A stretch of DNA of 64,000 bases from Candidatus Pantoea bituminis (GTDB lineage Bacteria; Pseudomonadota; Gammaproteobacteria; Enterobacterales; Enterobacteriaceae). Made by a program: the position numbers and the translations under genes. Under the pieces are notes generated by a model that ran no database searches, was not told the origin of the DNA, and was given only the letters and a program-made list of their open reading frames with translations. Numbering within the stretch: the first letter of the stretch is position 1; every line of letters starts with the position of its first letter. The stretch is from assembly GCF_018842675.1 (NCBI RefSeq), contig NZ_JAGTWO010000004.1, positions 868,001 through 932,000 on the forward strand, given 5' to 3'. Below are positions 42,847-51,718 of this stretch, in pieces.

Positions 42847-42909
42847 TGCGAGGTCCCCACGCGAGTTGCGGTTGGTGGTTAAAATAAAGCGCGGCAATTC
42901 TAACAGCGC

Positions 42910-42925
42910 AGGCAAACGTTTGCGA
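42910..42925. promoter_or_regulatory. PurR operator upstream of purM
   Basis: The core GCAAACGTTTGC (42912-42923) is a perfect palindrome and the 16-base site matches ANGCAANCGNTTNCNT except at the last base. It lies upstream of purMN, which PurR represses in E. coli. Confidence 0.8.
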
Positions 42926-43026
42926 GTCTCAGATTGCGCGCCATGCGATTTTAATCAATCCTTATTTTATTGCGGTAAAACTTTCCTCTTTGCGCAAGGG
43001 CATATGGCGCAAACAAGAAAAGGCGG

Positions 43027-43032
43027 TATAAT
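43027..43032 (+). promoter_or_regulatory. -10 box of the upp promoter
   Basis: Consensus TATAAT 42 bases before the upp ATG. No good -35 hexamer is visible at 16-18 bp. Confidence 0.5.
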
Positions 43033-43073
43033 CCCGCGATTTTTTTAGCTCAACTCATTCCGGGAGAACACCA

Positions 43074-43700
43074 ATGAAGATCGTGGAAGTCAAACACCCG
43101 CTGGTCAAACATAAACTGGGCTTGATGCGTGAGCACGATATCAGCACGAAGCGTTTCCGCGAATTGGCCTCGGAAGTAGGCAGCTTGCTGACCTACGAAG
43201 CCACCGCAGATTTGGAAACCGAAAGCGTGACCATTGAGGGCTGGAATGGCCCGGTGCAAGTCGATCAAATCAAAGGTAAAAAAATTACCGTAGTGCCAAT
43301 TCTGCGTGCCGGCCTCGGCATGATGGAAGGCGTGCTGGAGCATGTTCCAAGCGCGCGTATCAGCGTAGTGGGTGTCTACCGTGATGAAGAGACGCTGGAG
43401 CCAGTGCCGTATTTCCAGAAGCTGGTTTCTAATATTGAAGAGCGTCTGGCACTGGTGGTTGATCCCATGCTCGCCACCGGCGGTTCGATGATTGCCACCA
43501 TCGACCTGTTAAAGAAAGCGGGCTGTAGCAGCATCAAGGTGTTGGTCTTAGTCGCCGCACCAGAAGGGATTGCCGCACTGGAAAAAGCGCATCCTGATGT
43601 TGAGCTGTACACCGCGTCTATCGATCAGGGATTAAACGAAAAGGGATACATCATTCCTGGACTCGGCGATGCCGGAGACAAGATTTTCGGAACCAAATAA
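43074..43700 (+). CDS. upp: Uracil phosphoribosyltransferase
   Basis: Salvages uracil with PRPP to make UMP. It is 208 residues, as in E. coli, and nearly identical along its length. The PRPP-binding loop is [15 protein letters not shown] and the C-terminal uracil-binding part is [18 protein letters not shown]. The ATG follows GGGAGAA. It is grouped with the uracil permease uraA 190 bases downstream, with a terminator between that may partly separate them. Confidence 0.98.
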   Translation: MKIVEVKHPLVKHKLGLMREHDISTKRFRELASEVGSLLTYEATADLETESVTIEGWNGPVQVDQIKGKKITVVPILRAGLGMMEGVLEHVPSARISVVGVYRDEETLEPVPYFQKLVSNIEERLALVVDPMLATGGSMIATIDLLKKAGCSSIKVLVLVAAPEGIAALEKAHPDVELYTASIDQGLNEKGYIIPGLGDAGDKIFGTK

Positions 43701-43707
43701 AGAAAGC

Positions 43708-43733
43708 AGCCGGCGAGAGAGTCGGCTTTTTTT
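43708..43733 (+). terminator. Terminator between upp and uraA
   Basis: AGCCGGC (43708-43714) pairs with GTCGGCT (43721-43727, one G-T wobble), followed by TTTTTT. Confidence 0.75.
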
Positions 43734-43889
43734 GGCAAAAATAAAACAACATCATCTCCAAATATCTCGCGCTGCAGCAAGGCGGCAAACGATCTTAAAC
43801 CGATGAGCTTACTTAAGTAAGTGGGTCGGGTGAGCGAGAGCAGCCAACGCAACGGCAATGCGCGGTATACAGGAGACAGGGGATTACTG

Positions 43890-45171
43890 ATGACACGTCG
43901 CGCCATTGGCGTTAGCGAACGACCGCCGCTACTGCAAACTATTCCACTCAGCCTGCAACATCTGTTCGCCATGTTTGGCGCAACGGTTTTGGTGCCTATT
44001 TTGTTTCACATCAACCCGGCTACGGTGTTGCTGTTCAATGGTATTGGCACGCTGATTTATCTGTTCATCTGTAAAGGTAAAATCCCCGCCTATTTAGGAT
44101 CGAGCTTTGCTTTTATATCACCGGTGCTGCTGCTGTTACCGTTGGGTTATGAAGTGGCGCTTGGCGGTTTTATCCTGTGTGGCCTGTTATTCTGCCTGGT
44201 GGCGTTGATCGTCAAAAAAGCAGGAACCGGCTGGCTCGATGTGATGTTTCCGCCCGCAGCCATGGGCGCTATTGTTGCGGTCATCGGCCTTGAGCTGGCG
44301 GGCGTAGCGGCGAATATGGCGGGGTTGTTACCTGCTGAAGGCAGTTCGCCAGACAGCAAGACGGTAATCATCTCCTTGGTCACGCTGGCCGTCACGGTTT
44401 TTGGTTCGGTGCTGTTTCGCGGTTTTCTCGCCATTATCCCGATTCTGGTGGGTGTGCTGGTGGGCTACGCGCTCTCCTTTTATGGGCATTGTCGACTGGA
44501 CCAGCGTTTACAACGCGCCATGGTTTGCGTTGCCGACCTTTTATACCCCACGATTCGAATGGGTAGCGATGCTGACAATTCTACCGGCTGCGCTGGTGGT
44601 CATTGCTGAGCACGTTGGGCATTTGGTAGTGACAGCGAATATCGTGAAAAAGGATTTGATCCGCGATCCCGGTTTACACCGTTCAATGTTCGCCAACGGT
44701 TTATCGACCATGATTTCCGGCTTCTTTGGTTCAACGCCTAACACTACTTATGGCGAAAACATCGGCGTGATGGCGATTACGCGTGTTTACAGCACATGGG
44801 TCATTGGCGGCGCAGCTATTTTTGCCATCTTGCTCTCATGCGTTGGCAAACTGGCGGCAGCGATTCAGGCAGTGCCAGTACCGGTAATGGGCGGTGTGTC
44901 GTTACTGCTTTATGGTGTTATCGGTGCTTCAGGTATCCGCGTGTTGATCGAATCCAAAGTGGATTACAACAAAGCGCAAAACTTGATCCTCACCTCGGTG
45001 ATTCTGATCATTGGCGTGAGCGGCGCGAAAGTGCACATCGGCGCGGCTGAGTTGAAAGGCATGGCATTAGCGACGCTGGTTGGTGTTGGGCTGGCGTTGA
45101 TTTTCCGCGTCATCTCACTACTGCGACCGGAAGAAGTGGTGCTGGACGCCGAAGAAAAAAGCGGCCATTAA
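43890..45171 (+). CDS. uraA: Uracil permease UraA (one frameshift)
   Basis: Inner-membrane uracil:proton symporter of the NAT/NCS2 family, about 426-427 residues after repair (E. coli 429), with about 14 membrane segments. The conserved N-terminus MTRRAIGVSERPPLLQTIPL starts at ATG 43890; family motifs include SPVLLLLPLGYEVALGGF, ALVVIAEHVGHLVVT and GFFGSTPNTTYGENIG. The frame breaks in TTTT at 44478-44481 (LSF, then MGIVDW); either one T too many or two too few would restore it. It lies downstream of upp, the usual uracil-salvage pair. Confidence 0.93.
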
Positions 45172-45180
45172 GACCAAAGC

Positions 45181-45210
45181 GAGGCAGGGAAGCCTCATTC
45201 ATCTCTTTTT
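45181..45210 (+). terminator. Weak terminator-like hairpin after uraA
   Basis: GAGGC (45181-45185) pairs with GCCTC (45192-45196), followed after seven bases by TTTTT. The stem is short. Confidence 0.4.
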
Positions 45211-45264
45211 AAAAACTGTGGTAGACTTCCCCGGTTTTTAGCTTGTTCGCTTGCTGAGGTGCTT

Positions 45265-45965
45265 CTGAACACGCCGGCACAATTATCATTGCCACTTTAT
45301 TTACCTGACGACGAAACCTTTGCCAGCTTCTGGCCAGGGAAAACCCGTCGCTGATTGCTGCGTTAAAGGGTGCTCTCACTCAACATCATGGCAGCTATCT
45401 CTATTTCTGGTCACGCGAAGGCGGAGGACGCAGTCATTTGCTGCACGCCGCGTGCGCTGAAATGTCTGCGCGTGGTGAAGCGGTTGGCTACGTTCCGCTG
45501 GATAAACGCACCTGGTTTGTACCGGAAGTCTTAGACGGCATGGAACAGCTGGCGCTGGTCTGTATCGATAATATCGAATGCATTGCAGGTGAAGCTGAAT
45601 GGGAAATGGCGATCTTTGATCTCTATAACCGCATTCTTGAAACCGGTAATACGCGTTTATTGATCACCGGCGATCGCCCACCGCGACAACTCAATCTACA
45701 TTTACCCGATCTGGCTTCGCGCCTCGATTGGGGACAAATCTACCGTTTACAGCCGCTTTCTGATGAAGACAAGCTGCAAGCGCTGCAATTGCGCGCCGGT
45801 CTGCGTGGATTCGAACTGCCGGAAGATGTGGGACGCTTCCTGCTCAAGCGTCTCGATCGTGAAATGCGAACGCTGTTTGAAACGCTGGATCGGCTTGATC
45901 GCGCCTCCATCAGCGCACAGCGTAAGCTGACCATTCCTTTCGTTAAAGAGACGCTCGGCCTTTAA
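45265..45965 (+). CDS. hda: DnaA inactivator Hda (CTG start, one frameshift)
   Basis: AAA+ protein that, with the sliding clamp, makes DnaA hydrolyse ATP and so prevents over-initiation. From CTG 45265 and one base added to GGG at 45337-45339 the protein is exactly 233 residues, as in E. coli. The N-terminus (M)[18 protein letters not shown] carries the clamp-binding motif QLSLPL. The nucleotide loop is the Hda-type [10 protein letters not shown], lacking a classical GKT; Walker B is [14 protein letters not shown] lies six bases before CTG. E. coli hda is also reported to start with CUG. Without the repair only a truncated frame from 45438 is seen. Confidence 0.92.
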
Positions 45966-45975
45966 CACTCCGTTT

Positions 45976-46323
45976 TTAAAGAATGTCGAGCACCGCTTCC
46001 GGTGGTCGACCCAGCCGCGCCTGCTCGCCGTTGATCACAATTGGCCGCTCAAGAAGCCTGGGATTCGCCACCAGCGCGTTAATTAACTCACTTTCACTTT
46101 TGTCAGCCTCACCGAGCGCCAGCGCTTTATAGAGATCTTCTTTATTGCGCATGAGCTGCCGTGCGCTGGTCATACCGAGCTTTTTCAACAAAATTTGCAG
46201 CATTTCACGATCCGGTGGGGTCTCCAGATAAAGTACCACTTCCGGTTCAATGCCGCGTGCTGTGAGCAGTGCCAGCGTTTCGCGGCTCTTACTACAGCGC
46301 GGGTTGTGATAAATGGTCACCAT
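45976..46323 (-). CDS. yfgD: ArsC-family reductase-like protein YfgD
   Basis: Thioredoxin-fold protein of the ArsC family, 115 residues (E. coli YfgD 119). The N-terminal cysteine motif YHNPRCSKSRETL and the C-terminal block LLERPIVINGEQARLGRPPE are typical. Arsenate reductase activity is often annotated, but there are no ars genes nearby and the role is unproven. It starts five bases after the bepA stop, so bepA-yfgD form an operon, convergent with hda. Confidence 0.92.
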   Translation of the reverse strand: MVTIYHNPRCSKSRETLALLTARGIEPEVVLYLETPPDREMLQILLKKLGMTSARQLMRNKEDLYKALALGEADKSESELINALVANPRLLERPIVINGEQARLGRPPEAVLDIL

Positions 46324-46328
46324 TATCG

Positions 46329-47792
46329 TTATCCTTTTTGATACTGCTTAAAGCGTTGTTGCAGCTGACGTAACTGGTCAATGCGCGCATCATAACGCGC
46401 TTGCTGCAGACTACCGAGTGGAACCTGGGTGCTGGCACGGCTCAACGCAGAAATGGCTTGATCGAGCTGGCCGTTAAGCGCCAGACTTTCCGCACGCGCC
46501 GAAAGTTCTTCATCATTCAAACCCTGTTGTGCAGAGGCCTGCGCCAGCAAATCCCAGCCATTGGGATCATCTTTATTCGCCCAGGTATAGCGATTCAGGA
46601 TGCGGCTGGCATTGGCGGGTTGTTTGGCTTCGACGTAGGCATTGGCAAGGTTGAGCTGTACCACCGGACTGTTTTTCGCGCCGCTGGCCCCGTTGAGTAA
46701 GGCTATCGCCTGCTGCGGCTGATTCAGCCCAATCTCGATATCTGACATGATATCGAGAAACCAGACGTTATTCGGCTGCTTCGCCAGCAAGGGCGCGATG
46801 ATCTTTTTCGCATCGCCATAACTTTTAGCCTGTAAAAATTGTACCGCTTTCCCATATTGCGAGGCCATTTGTTCGCGTGCGTTGCCATTAGCATATTGGC
46901 TGAGCAGTTCGTCGGTCAGCTGATTGCGCCCCGTGGCATACATTCCCAGCGCACGTACCTTGGCCATATAAAAGTCTTCGGTAGATTGCACGACGACCGG
47001 ACGCATCTGATTAGCTCGGTTGCGTGCATCGGCGAGACGGCTATCGGGCAGCGGGTGTGTCAATAAAATTTCGGGCGGTTTGGAGGAGAAACGCGTCTGA
47101 TCGGCGAGCTTTTGCAGAAAATTAGGCATCGCCTGGGGATCGAATCCGGCGCGTTGTAAAACCTGAATACCAATGCGATCGGCTTCCTGCTCATTGCCCT
47201 GAGTAAAACTGATAATCCCTTGTTGCGTGCCTGCTAGCGTACCGGTCAGCGCCGCCATTCCGGCTTGCGGGTTCGCCATTGCTAACAGAATCGATCCCAG
47301 CGCACCAACCCAGGTTAGCGGCGCATTGCGTTTTTGATCTTCCATAGCTCGCGCCAGATGGCGCTGGGTGACGTGGGATATTTCATGCGCGACCACCGAA
47401 GCCAGCTGGCTCTCGTTGTCGGTATAGCGAAACAGCGCTGAATGCAGCACCACGTTACCGCCGAAAAAGGCGAAGGCGTTGAGTTCATCATTTTGAATCA
47501 GGAAAAAGTGAAACGGCGTTTTTACCGAATCTGCATGTGCGACCAGCCGCTGACCGAGCTGATTAATATATTGGTTAAGCAAAGGATCATTGATCAGCGG
47601 TGCACTGGCTCGAAGCTGGCGCACGTAGAAGTCGCCCATCTGTAATTCTTGATTAATGGAAAGGGTCGATCCGGCAGTCGTGCCTATATCGGGCAACGAA
47701 TCACTGACATCGGCGCTGGCAGGTGCCAGGCTGGTCAGCATCAAAGTGGGAATGAGCGCGGCGAGCAGCGTTTTCTTTAACCGGTTCAACAT
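46329..47792 (-). CDS. bepA: Periplasmic beta-barrel assembly-enhancing protease BepA
   Basis: Periplasmic M48 metalloprotease and chaperone that helps LptD assembly and degrades stalled outer-membrane proteins. It is 487 residues, as in E. coli. It has a signal peptide ending near APASA-DV, the zinc motif HEISH ([19 protein letters not shown]) and the downstream glutamate ligand in NEQEADRIG, then a C-terminal TPR domain of about 180 residues. It belongs functionally with bamB and bamC in this window. The long AT-rich gap lies upstream. Confidence 0.96.
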   Translation of the reverse strand: MLNRLKKTLLAALIPTLMLTSLAPASADVSDSLPDIGTTAGSTLSINQELQMGDFYVRQLRASAPLINDPLLNQYINQLGQRLVAHADSVKTPFHFFLIQNDELNAFAFFGGNVVLHSALFRYTDNESQLASVVAHEISHVTQRHLARAMEDQKRNAPLTWVGALGSILLAMANPQAGMAALTGTLAGTQQGIISFTQGNEQEADRIGIQVLQRAGFDPQAMPNFLQKLADQTRFSSKPPEILLTHPLPDSRLADARNRANQMRPVVVQSTEDFYMAKVRALGMYATGRNQLTDELLSQYANGNAREQMASQYGKAVQFLQAKSYGDAKKIIAPLLAKQPNNVWFLDIMSDIEIGLNQPQQAIALLNGASGAKNSPVVQLNLANAYVEAKQPANASRILNRYTWANKDDPNGWDLLAQASAQQGLNDEELSARAESLALNGQLDQAISALSRASTQVPLGSLQQARYDARIDQLRQLQQRFKQYQKG

Positions 47793-48431
47793 GATGTAAT
47801 CCTGTAGAGAAGCCCTGAGATTGGACAGGTGCGCAGCGGTAATGTTCTTTTTTTAAGGGGTAATCACGCTTCGCGCCTATCTTAACCACAGCCCGGTAAG
47901 AAAGAAATGTGGTTTTCTGCCAAAGCACGCGCTCCTTGCTAACCTAATGGGCTAAGTTGCAGCAAAAAATTGAATGTCTTGCTAACGTCAACGAAAGTTA
48001 AACACTTGCCATATTGTGCAACGCTATTCAGGAATACAGAGAATTATTGCGGTGTATTCTTATCGCTAATTAACAAAAAAGTTTAAATATGCGTTCTTGC
48101 CCAAGTAACAGCGTCAGCTTCGAAATTGCTTCGAATTAAAGTTATGTAAATTTACTCAAAAAAATTGAATGTGGCATGTTTTTTTCCAGGTTTACTCTGA
48201 AAAAACAGCGCAAAAAGATAAAGAATTAACTGAGGTTGTATTGCTGTTTTTTATCGTGAACGTCAACTTTTGAAATTATCAGGAATAATAATTGGTCGTA
48301 TAAAAGCTAATTGATGGTCAGTTTATCTTTGCTTGCGTGGGAAATTAAGGGCCATGAATAAGACAAGCAAGGGTTGATGTACCATCCAGGAATTTGTTTA
48401 ATTGTCGCTGATAATAATATTTAGTGGAAAC
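47793..48431. other. AT-rich gap between bepA and the DsrE genes
   Basis: About 750 bases separate bepA from the first DsrE gene. This part is AT-rich with many A and T runs and contains no open frame with a ribosome-binding site beyond about 15 codons. It should hold the bepA promoter at the left end. I recognise no RNA gene; the composition is compatible with silencing by H-NS or with a small unrecognised RNA. Confidence 0.4.
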
Positions 48432-48469
48432 TATAATTTGATTTTGCGCATTTCGTGAGGGCGCTCACT
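48432..48469 (+). promoter_or_regulatory. Possible promoter and palindromic site before the DsrE genes
   Basis: A consensus -10 TATAAT (48432-48437) with no good -35 is followed by the palindrome GTGAG-GGCG-CTCAC (48455-48468). Its GTGA-N6-TCAC core resembles a CRP half-site pair but is not flanked as usual. It would fall just after the transcription start, so it is better read as an unassigned operator. Confidence 0.35.
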
Positions 48470-48545
48470 TTCATTGTGCTGTGATATAGATAAGCCCTAT
48501 TCAAAAAATGAATCTGCAACGCGTTATTTGCATGAGAGGATATCT

Positions 48546-49151
48546 ATGCGTTCAGCTGTATCTTACGCGCTGATTGCCATTATTGGTGGTGCTATTGGCG
48601 CGGGCGTTACGCAAAGTGGCGTAATTTATGAAAAGGTCATGCGGCATTTCACGGCGCAACCCAGCGACCCTGAAGGTTTCTGGAGTACGCCAGCGGTAGA
48701 AGGTTACGGTAAAATACATTACGAAGCGGATGCAGCCTTTAAACCGGTCGCAGGATTGAGTAATAAAATCGTATTCCAAATTACGCGTAGCGATGGCGCA
48801 ATGACCGACCCTAATTTAGGTCTGGAGCGCGTCGCACGCGTCGTTAATCTTTATATCGCCTCGGGTGTGCCCGCGGACCAGTTGAAGTTTGTGGTATCAG
48901 TAACGGGCGACGCAACGCCTGCCATGTTGGATAACGCGCATTTCAAACAGTTTTACGGCATTGATAATCCGAATATCAAACTGATCAATGAACTTAATAA
49001 AGTTGGCGTGAAGGTTTCCGTCTGTGATCAATCGGTGGCATTCCACCATTACCCTAATGACTGGATTGATAAATCAGTCGTCCATGCACTTTCCAGCCCA
49101 ACCACGGTGTCGACTCTGCAAAATCAGGGTTATGCATGGCTACAAATGTAA
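48546..49151 (+). CDS. DsrE-family protein with N-terminal membrane segment (copy 1)
   Basis: A 201-residue protein. The first 25 residues (SAVSYALIAIIGGAIGAGV) form an uncleaved anchor or signal. The rest has the DsrE/DsrF-like pattern: LERVARVVNLYIASGVPADQ, LKFVVSVTGDA, NPNIKLINELNKVGVKV, then VCDQS with a single conserved cysteine at residue 160, and a final LQNQGYAWL. DsrE-like proteins act in sulfur relay or bind small ligands; no partner is visible here, so the function is unknown. ATG 48546 follows GAGAGGA; an upstream in-frame extension lacks homology to copy 2. The next gene is a paralogue 20 bases away. Confidence 0.75.
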   Translation: MRSAVSYALIAIIGGAIGAGVTQSGVIYEKVMRHFTAQPSDPEGFWSTPAVEGYGKIHYEADAAFKPVAGLSNKIVFQITRSDGAMTDPNLGLERVARVVNLYIASGVPADQLKFVVSVTGDATPAMLDNAHFKQFYGIDNPNIKLINELNKVGVKVSVCDQSVAFHHYPNDWIDKSVVHALSSPTTVSTLQNQGYAWLQM

Positions 49152-49171
49152 AGTAAACAGGAGAGTAAGCG

Positions 49172-49780
49172 ATGCGTCCAGCAGCGTATATTGTGGTGGC
49201 AGCGGTAGCCGGATTTATTGGTGGCAATGTTTTACAATTACCGGAATTAGTGGATAAGGTCAGCGGGAAATTTGCAGATAATAAATCTGAGCCTGCCGAT
49301 TTTTGGAGCACACCGGCAATTGAGGGGTTTGGAAAAATACATTATGTTGACACGCCAGCTTTTAAACCTGGGTCAGTAGATGGCCTGAGTAATAAAATTG
49401 TTTTCCAGATCAACCGCAGCGAAGGCGATATTCGTCAGCCTAATCTCGGTCTGGAACGCGTAGCGCGCGTCACCAATCTTTATTACGCAGCGGGCGTGCC
49501 GCTCGATCAACTGAAATTTGTCGTCTCAATCAACAGCGATGCGGTTCCTGCGGCGTTGAGCAATGATCAATTCCGCAAAACCTACGGCGTAGATAACCCA
49601 AACCTCAAACTGATCAGCGAACTGAAAAAAGCCGGTGTTCAGGTATCAATTTGCGATCAATCTGTGGCTTTCCACAACTATCAGCGCGACTGGATTGACC
49701 CCATGGTGACGCATACAATTTCCAGCGGGACTACCGTTGCGACCCTGCAAAACAGTGGTTACGCTTTCTTGATGTTGTAA
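49172..49780 (+). CDS. DsrE-family protein with N-terminal membrane segment (copy 2)
   Basis: A 202-residue paralogue of the preceding gene; by eye well over half of the residues match across the C-terminal three quarters. It has an N-terminal hydrophobic segment (YIVVAAVAGFIGGNVLQL), the shared block DFWSTPAIEGFGKIHY, LERVARVTNLYYAAGVPLDQ, LKFVVSINSDA, NPNLKLISELKKAGVQV, the cysteine motif ICDQS (residue 161) and LQNSGYAFL. ATG 49172 follows AGGAGAG. The pair must have arisen by tandem duplication. Whether they form a hetero-oligomer, as DsrE/F-type proteins do, is inference. Confidence 0.75.
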   Translation: MRPAAYIVVAAVAGFIGGNVLQLPELVDKVSGKFADNKSEPADFWSTPAIEGFGKIHYVDTPAFKPGSVDGLSNKIVFQINRSEGDIRQPNLGLERVARVTNLYYAAGVPLDQLKFVVSINSDAVPAALSNDQFRKTYGVDNPNLKLISELKKAGVQVSICDQSVAFHNYQRDWIDPMVTHTISSGTTVATLQNSGYAFLML

Positions 49781-49789
49781 TTTTCCTCT

Positions 49790-49811
49790 ACAGCGGCGTC
49801 ACTGCCGCTGT
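49790..49811 (+). terminator. Hairpin after the DsrE pair
   Basis: ACAGCGGC (49790-49797) pairs perfectly with GCCGCTGT (49804-49811). The following sequence is only weakly T-rich, so terminator function is likely but not certain. Confidence 0.5.
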
Positions 49812-50054
49812 CATCCTTTCACGCTTTCCTCGCCTTATTTTCCCGCTTCTGATGTTTTGCCCTAAAAGAGCTTCAGGCAATTAGCACCAGTAAAATCCTT
49901 GCTTTCGGGCTGCGTCGTCCGGCTTAGACGTGCTCTTATTGGGTTTCAAGGTGTACACTGACACCGTAAATGACCAGGGCACGCTGTAAACACTAACAAA
50001 AATAACAGAGTCGGGCAGACCAATAATGAATGATTTCACTGTGGCGGCAACGCC

Positions 50055-51652
50055 ATGCTAATGCGACTACGTCCAAAAACGGACCTGCGCACGCTGATCG
50101 CGGTATTGGTTATCGCCAGCATTGTGGTGACTTTGACCAATGCCATGTACGCCACGTGGCGCGTGCAGCGTATGGTGTTGATCGACAGCACGCTGGAGGC
50201 GAATCGCGCTTATGCGGCAAAGCTGGCGTCGACGACTGAAATCTTTTTCCAACTGGCGCAGTCACAGCTGCATTATAGTGCGAAACAGCTCGGCAATGAT
50301 TTCGATGATGTTAAATTGCTCACAACTGAGGTCGACCGGCTGCGTGAGCAAACCAGCAGCTTCAACTCGGTGGCGGTGGTAGACGCAAATGGCGTTGTTA
50401 AAGCCATCTCTCCCGAATCGCTAACGTTGAAAGGTATGCATCTCACCAGCGATGCCTCAAAGAAGCGCTGGCTGTGCGCCAGCCTGTTATCAGTAAACCG
50501 ACCCTTTCAGCCGCCAACAATCTGATCGTTTTTGTCTCCTGGCCGATATGGGATGGGGAAGGGCGCTATCTTGGCTATATTGGCGGCACCATTTATCTCA
50601 AAAAGAAAAGCATTCTGAACGCGCTGTTGGGCCAGCAATTTTATCGCGATGGCTCCAGCGTTTATGTCATCGACAGCAATAATCAGGTGCTTTATCACCA
50701 GAACAGCCAGCTGATTGGCAAAGTGCTGCCAGCCATTATTAGCGAGCACGAACGAGAAGAGAAACCCAACGGCTCGCTGCAGATTTCCAGCCGTGACGAA
50801 AAAACGCGGTTAGCGGGATATGCCATTGTGCCCACCACCGGTTGGATGGTTGTGACGTTCAAACCAATGGATGTCACATTGGAACCGCTTTCCGGCTTAT
50901 TAATGAAGGTGCTCAAGCATTCCGTACCCTTTGCGCTGTTAACGCTGCTGGTGGCGGTAATATTGGCGCGGCTGATTGCGCTGCCGCTGTGGCAGCTTGC
51001 TCGCAAAGCCAGCAAGATGGATGCGCAAAGCGTATCCACAGAAATCAGCGTTATTCGCGCCTGGTATTTTGAAGCGGCGCAGGTAAAACGCGCACTGTTA
51101 ACCGGCATTGGCCTGGTGCAGGAGAAGATCGGGCGGCTTAACTCGGAAGCGCAAACCGATCCCCTTACCCAACTGTTTAATCGCCGCGGACTCAATGCGG
51201 TATTAGATTATTACCAAACGATGCGCCAACCTTTTGCGGTGCTGGCATTGGATATCGATCATTTCAAACGGGTTAACGATACGTGGGGTCACGATGTTGG
51301 CGACAACGTGATACAACAGGTCGCCCGCACATTAACTGCCAGCGCCCGGCAAACGGATGTAGTGTGCCGCAACGGCGGCGAAGAATTTTTGATGCTACTG
51401 CCCGGCAGCGCCGCCGATGAAGCCAGCGTCATGGCGGAACGCGTGCGTAAAAGCATAGCCAATGCCTGCATAGAAGAAGTGGGTAACATTACCCTTTCCA
51501 TTGGCGTAGCGGCGTGGTGCGGGGAGGACGTTGCGCTTGAGGTCACGCTTAAGCAAGCCGATGCTGCGCTCTATCAGGCAAAACAAGCGGGCCGTAACTG
51601 CGTGTGCGTATCAGGAAAAAGCGTATCGCTGTTAAGCCAGACGCCGCACTAA
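50055..51652 (+). CDS. Membrane diguanylate cyclase with extracytoplasmic sensor (one frameshift)
   Basis: Makes cyclic di-GMP. About 532 residues after repair. In order: membrane helix (LIAVLVIASIVVTLTNAMYA), a periplasmic Cache-like sensor domain with ISKPTLSAANN and YVIDSNNQVLYHQ, a second helix (VPFALLTLLVAVILARLI), and a GGDEF domain starting DPLTQLFNRRGL. The active site is GGEEF, and the product-inhibition motif RQTD lies five residues before it, so both catalysis and feedback look intact. The frame breaks in AAA at 50459-50461; one more A gives SDASKEALAVRQPVISKP. The start is uncertain: ATG 50055, ATG 50061, or ATG 50026 if another base is missing. Confidence 0.87.
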
Positions 51653-51657
51653 GCACC

Positions 51658-51685
51658 TTTTCAGGCCAGTAATATCCGGTACAAT
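51658..51685 (+). promoter_or_regulatory. Probable perM promoter
   Basis: TTTTCA (51658-51663) and TACAAT (51680-51685) are 16 bp apart, 33 bases before the perM ATG. Confidence 0.4.
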
Positions 51686-51718
51686 CGTCGTCCTTTATGA
51701 CGTCATGGATAGAAAGGT

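Noticed and set aside
47701..47928. Leftward 75-codon frame over the bepA start
   Set aside because: It overlaps the bepA signal peptide in another frame and has no homology I can recognise.
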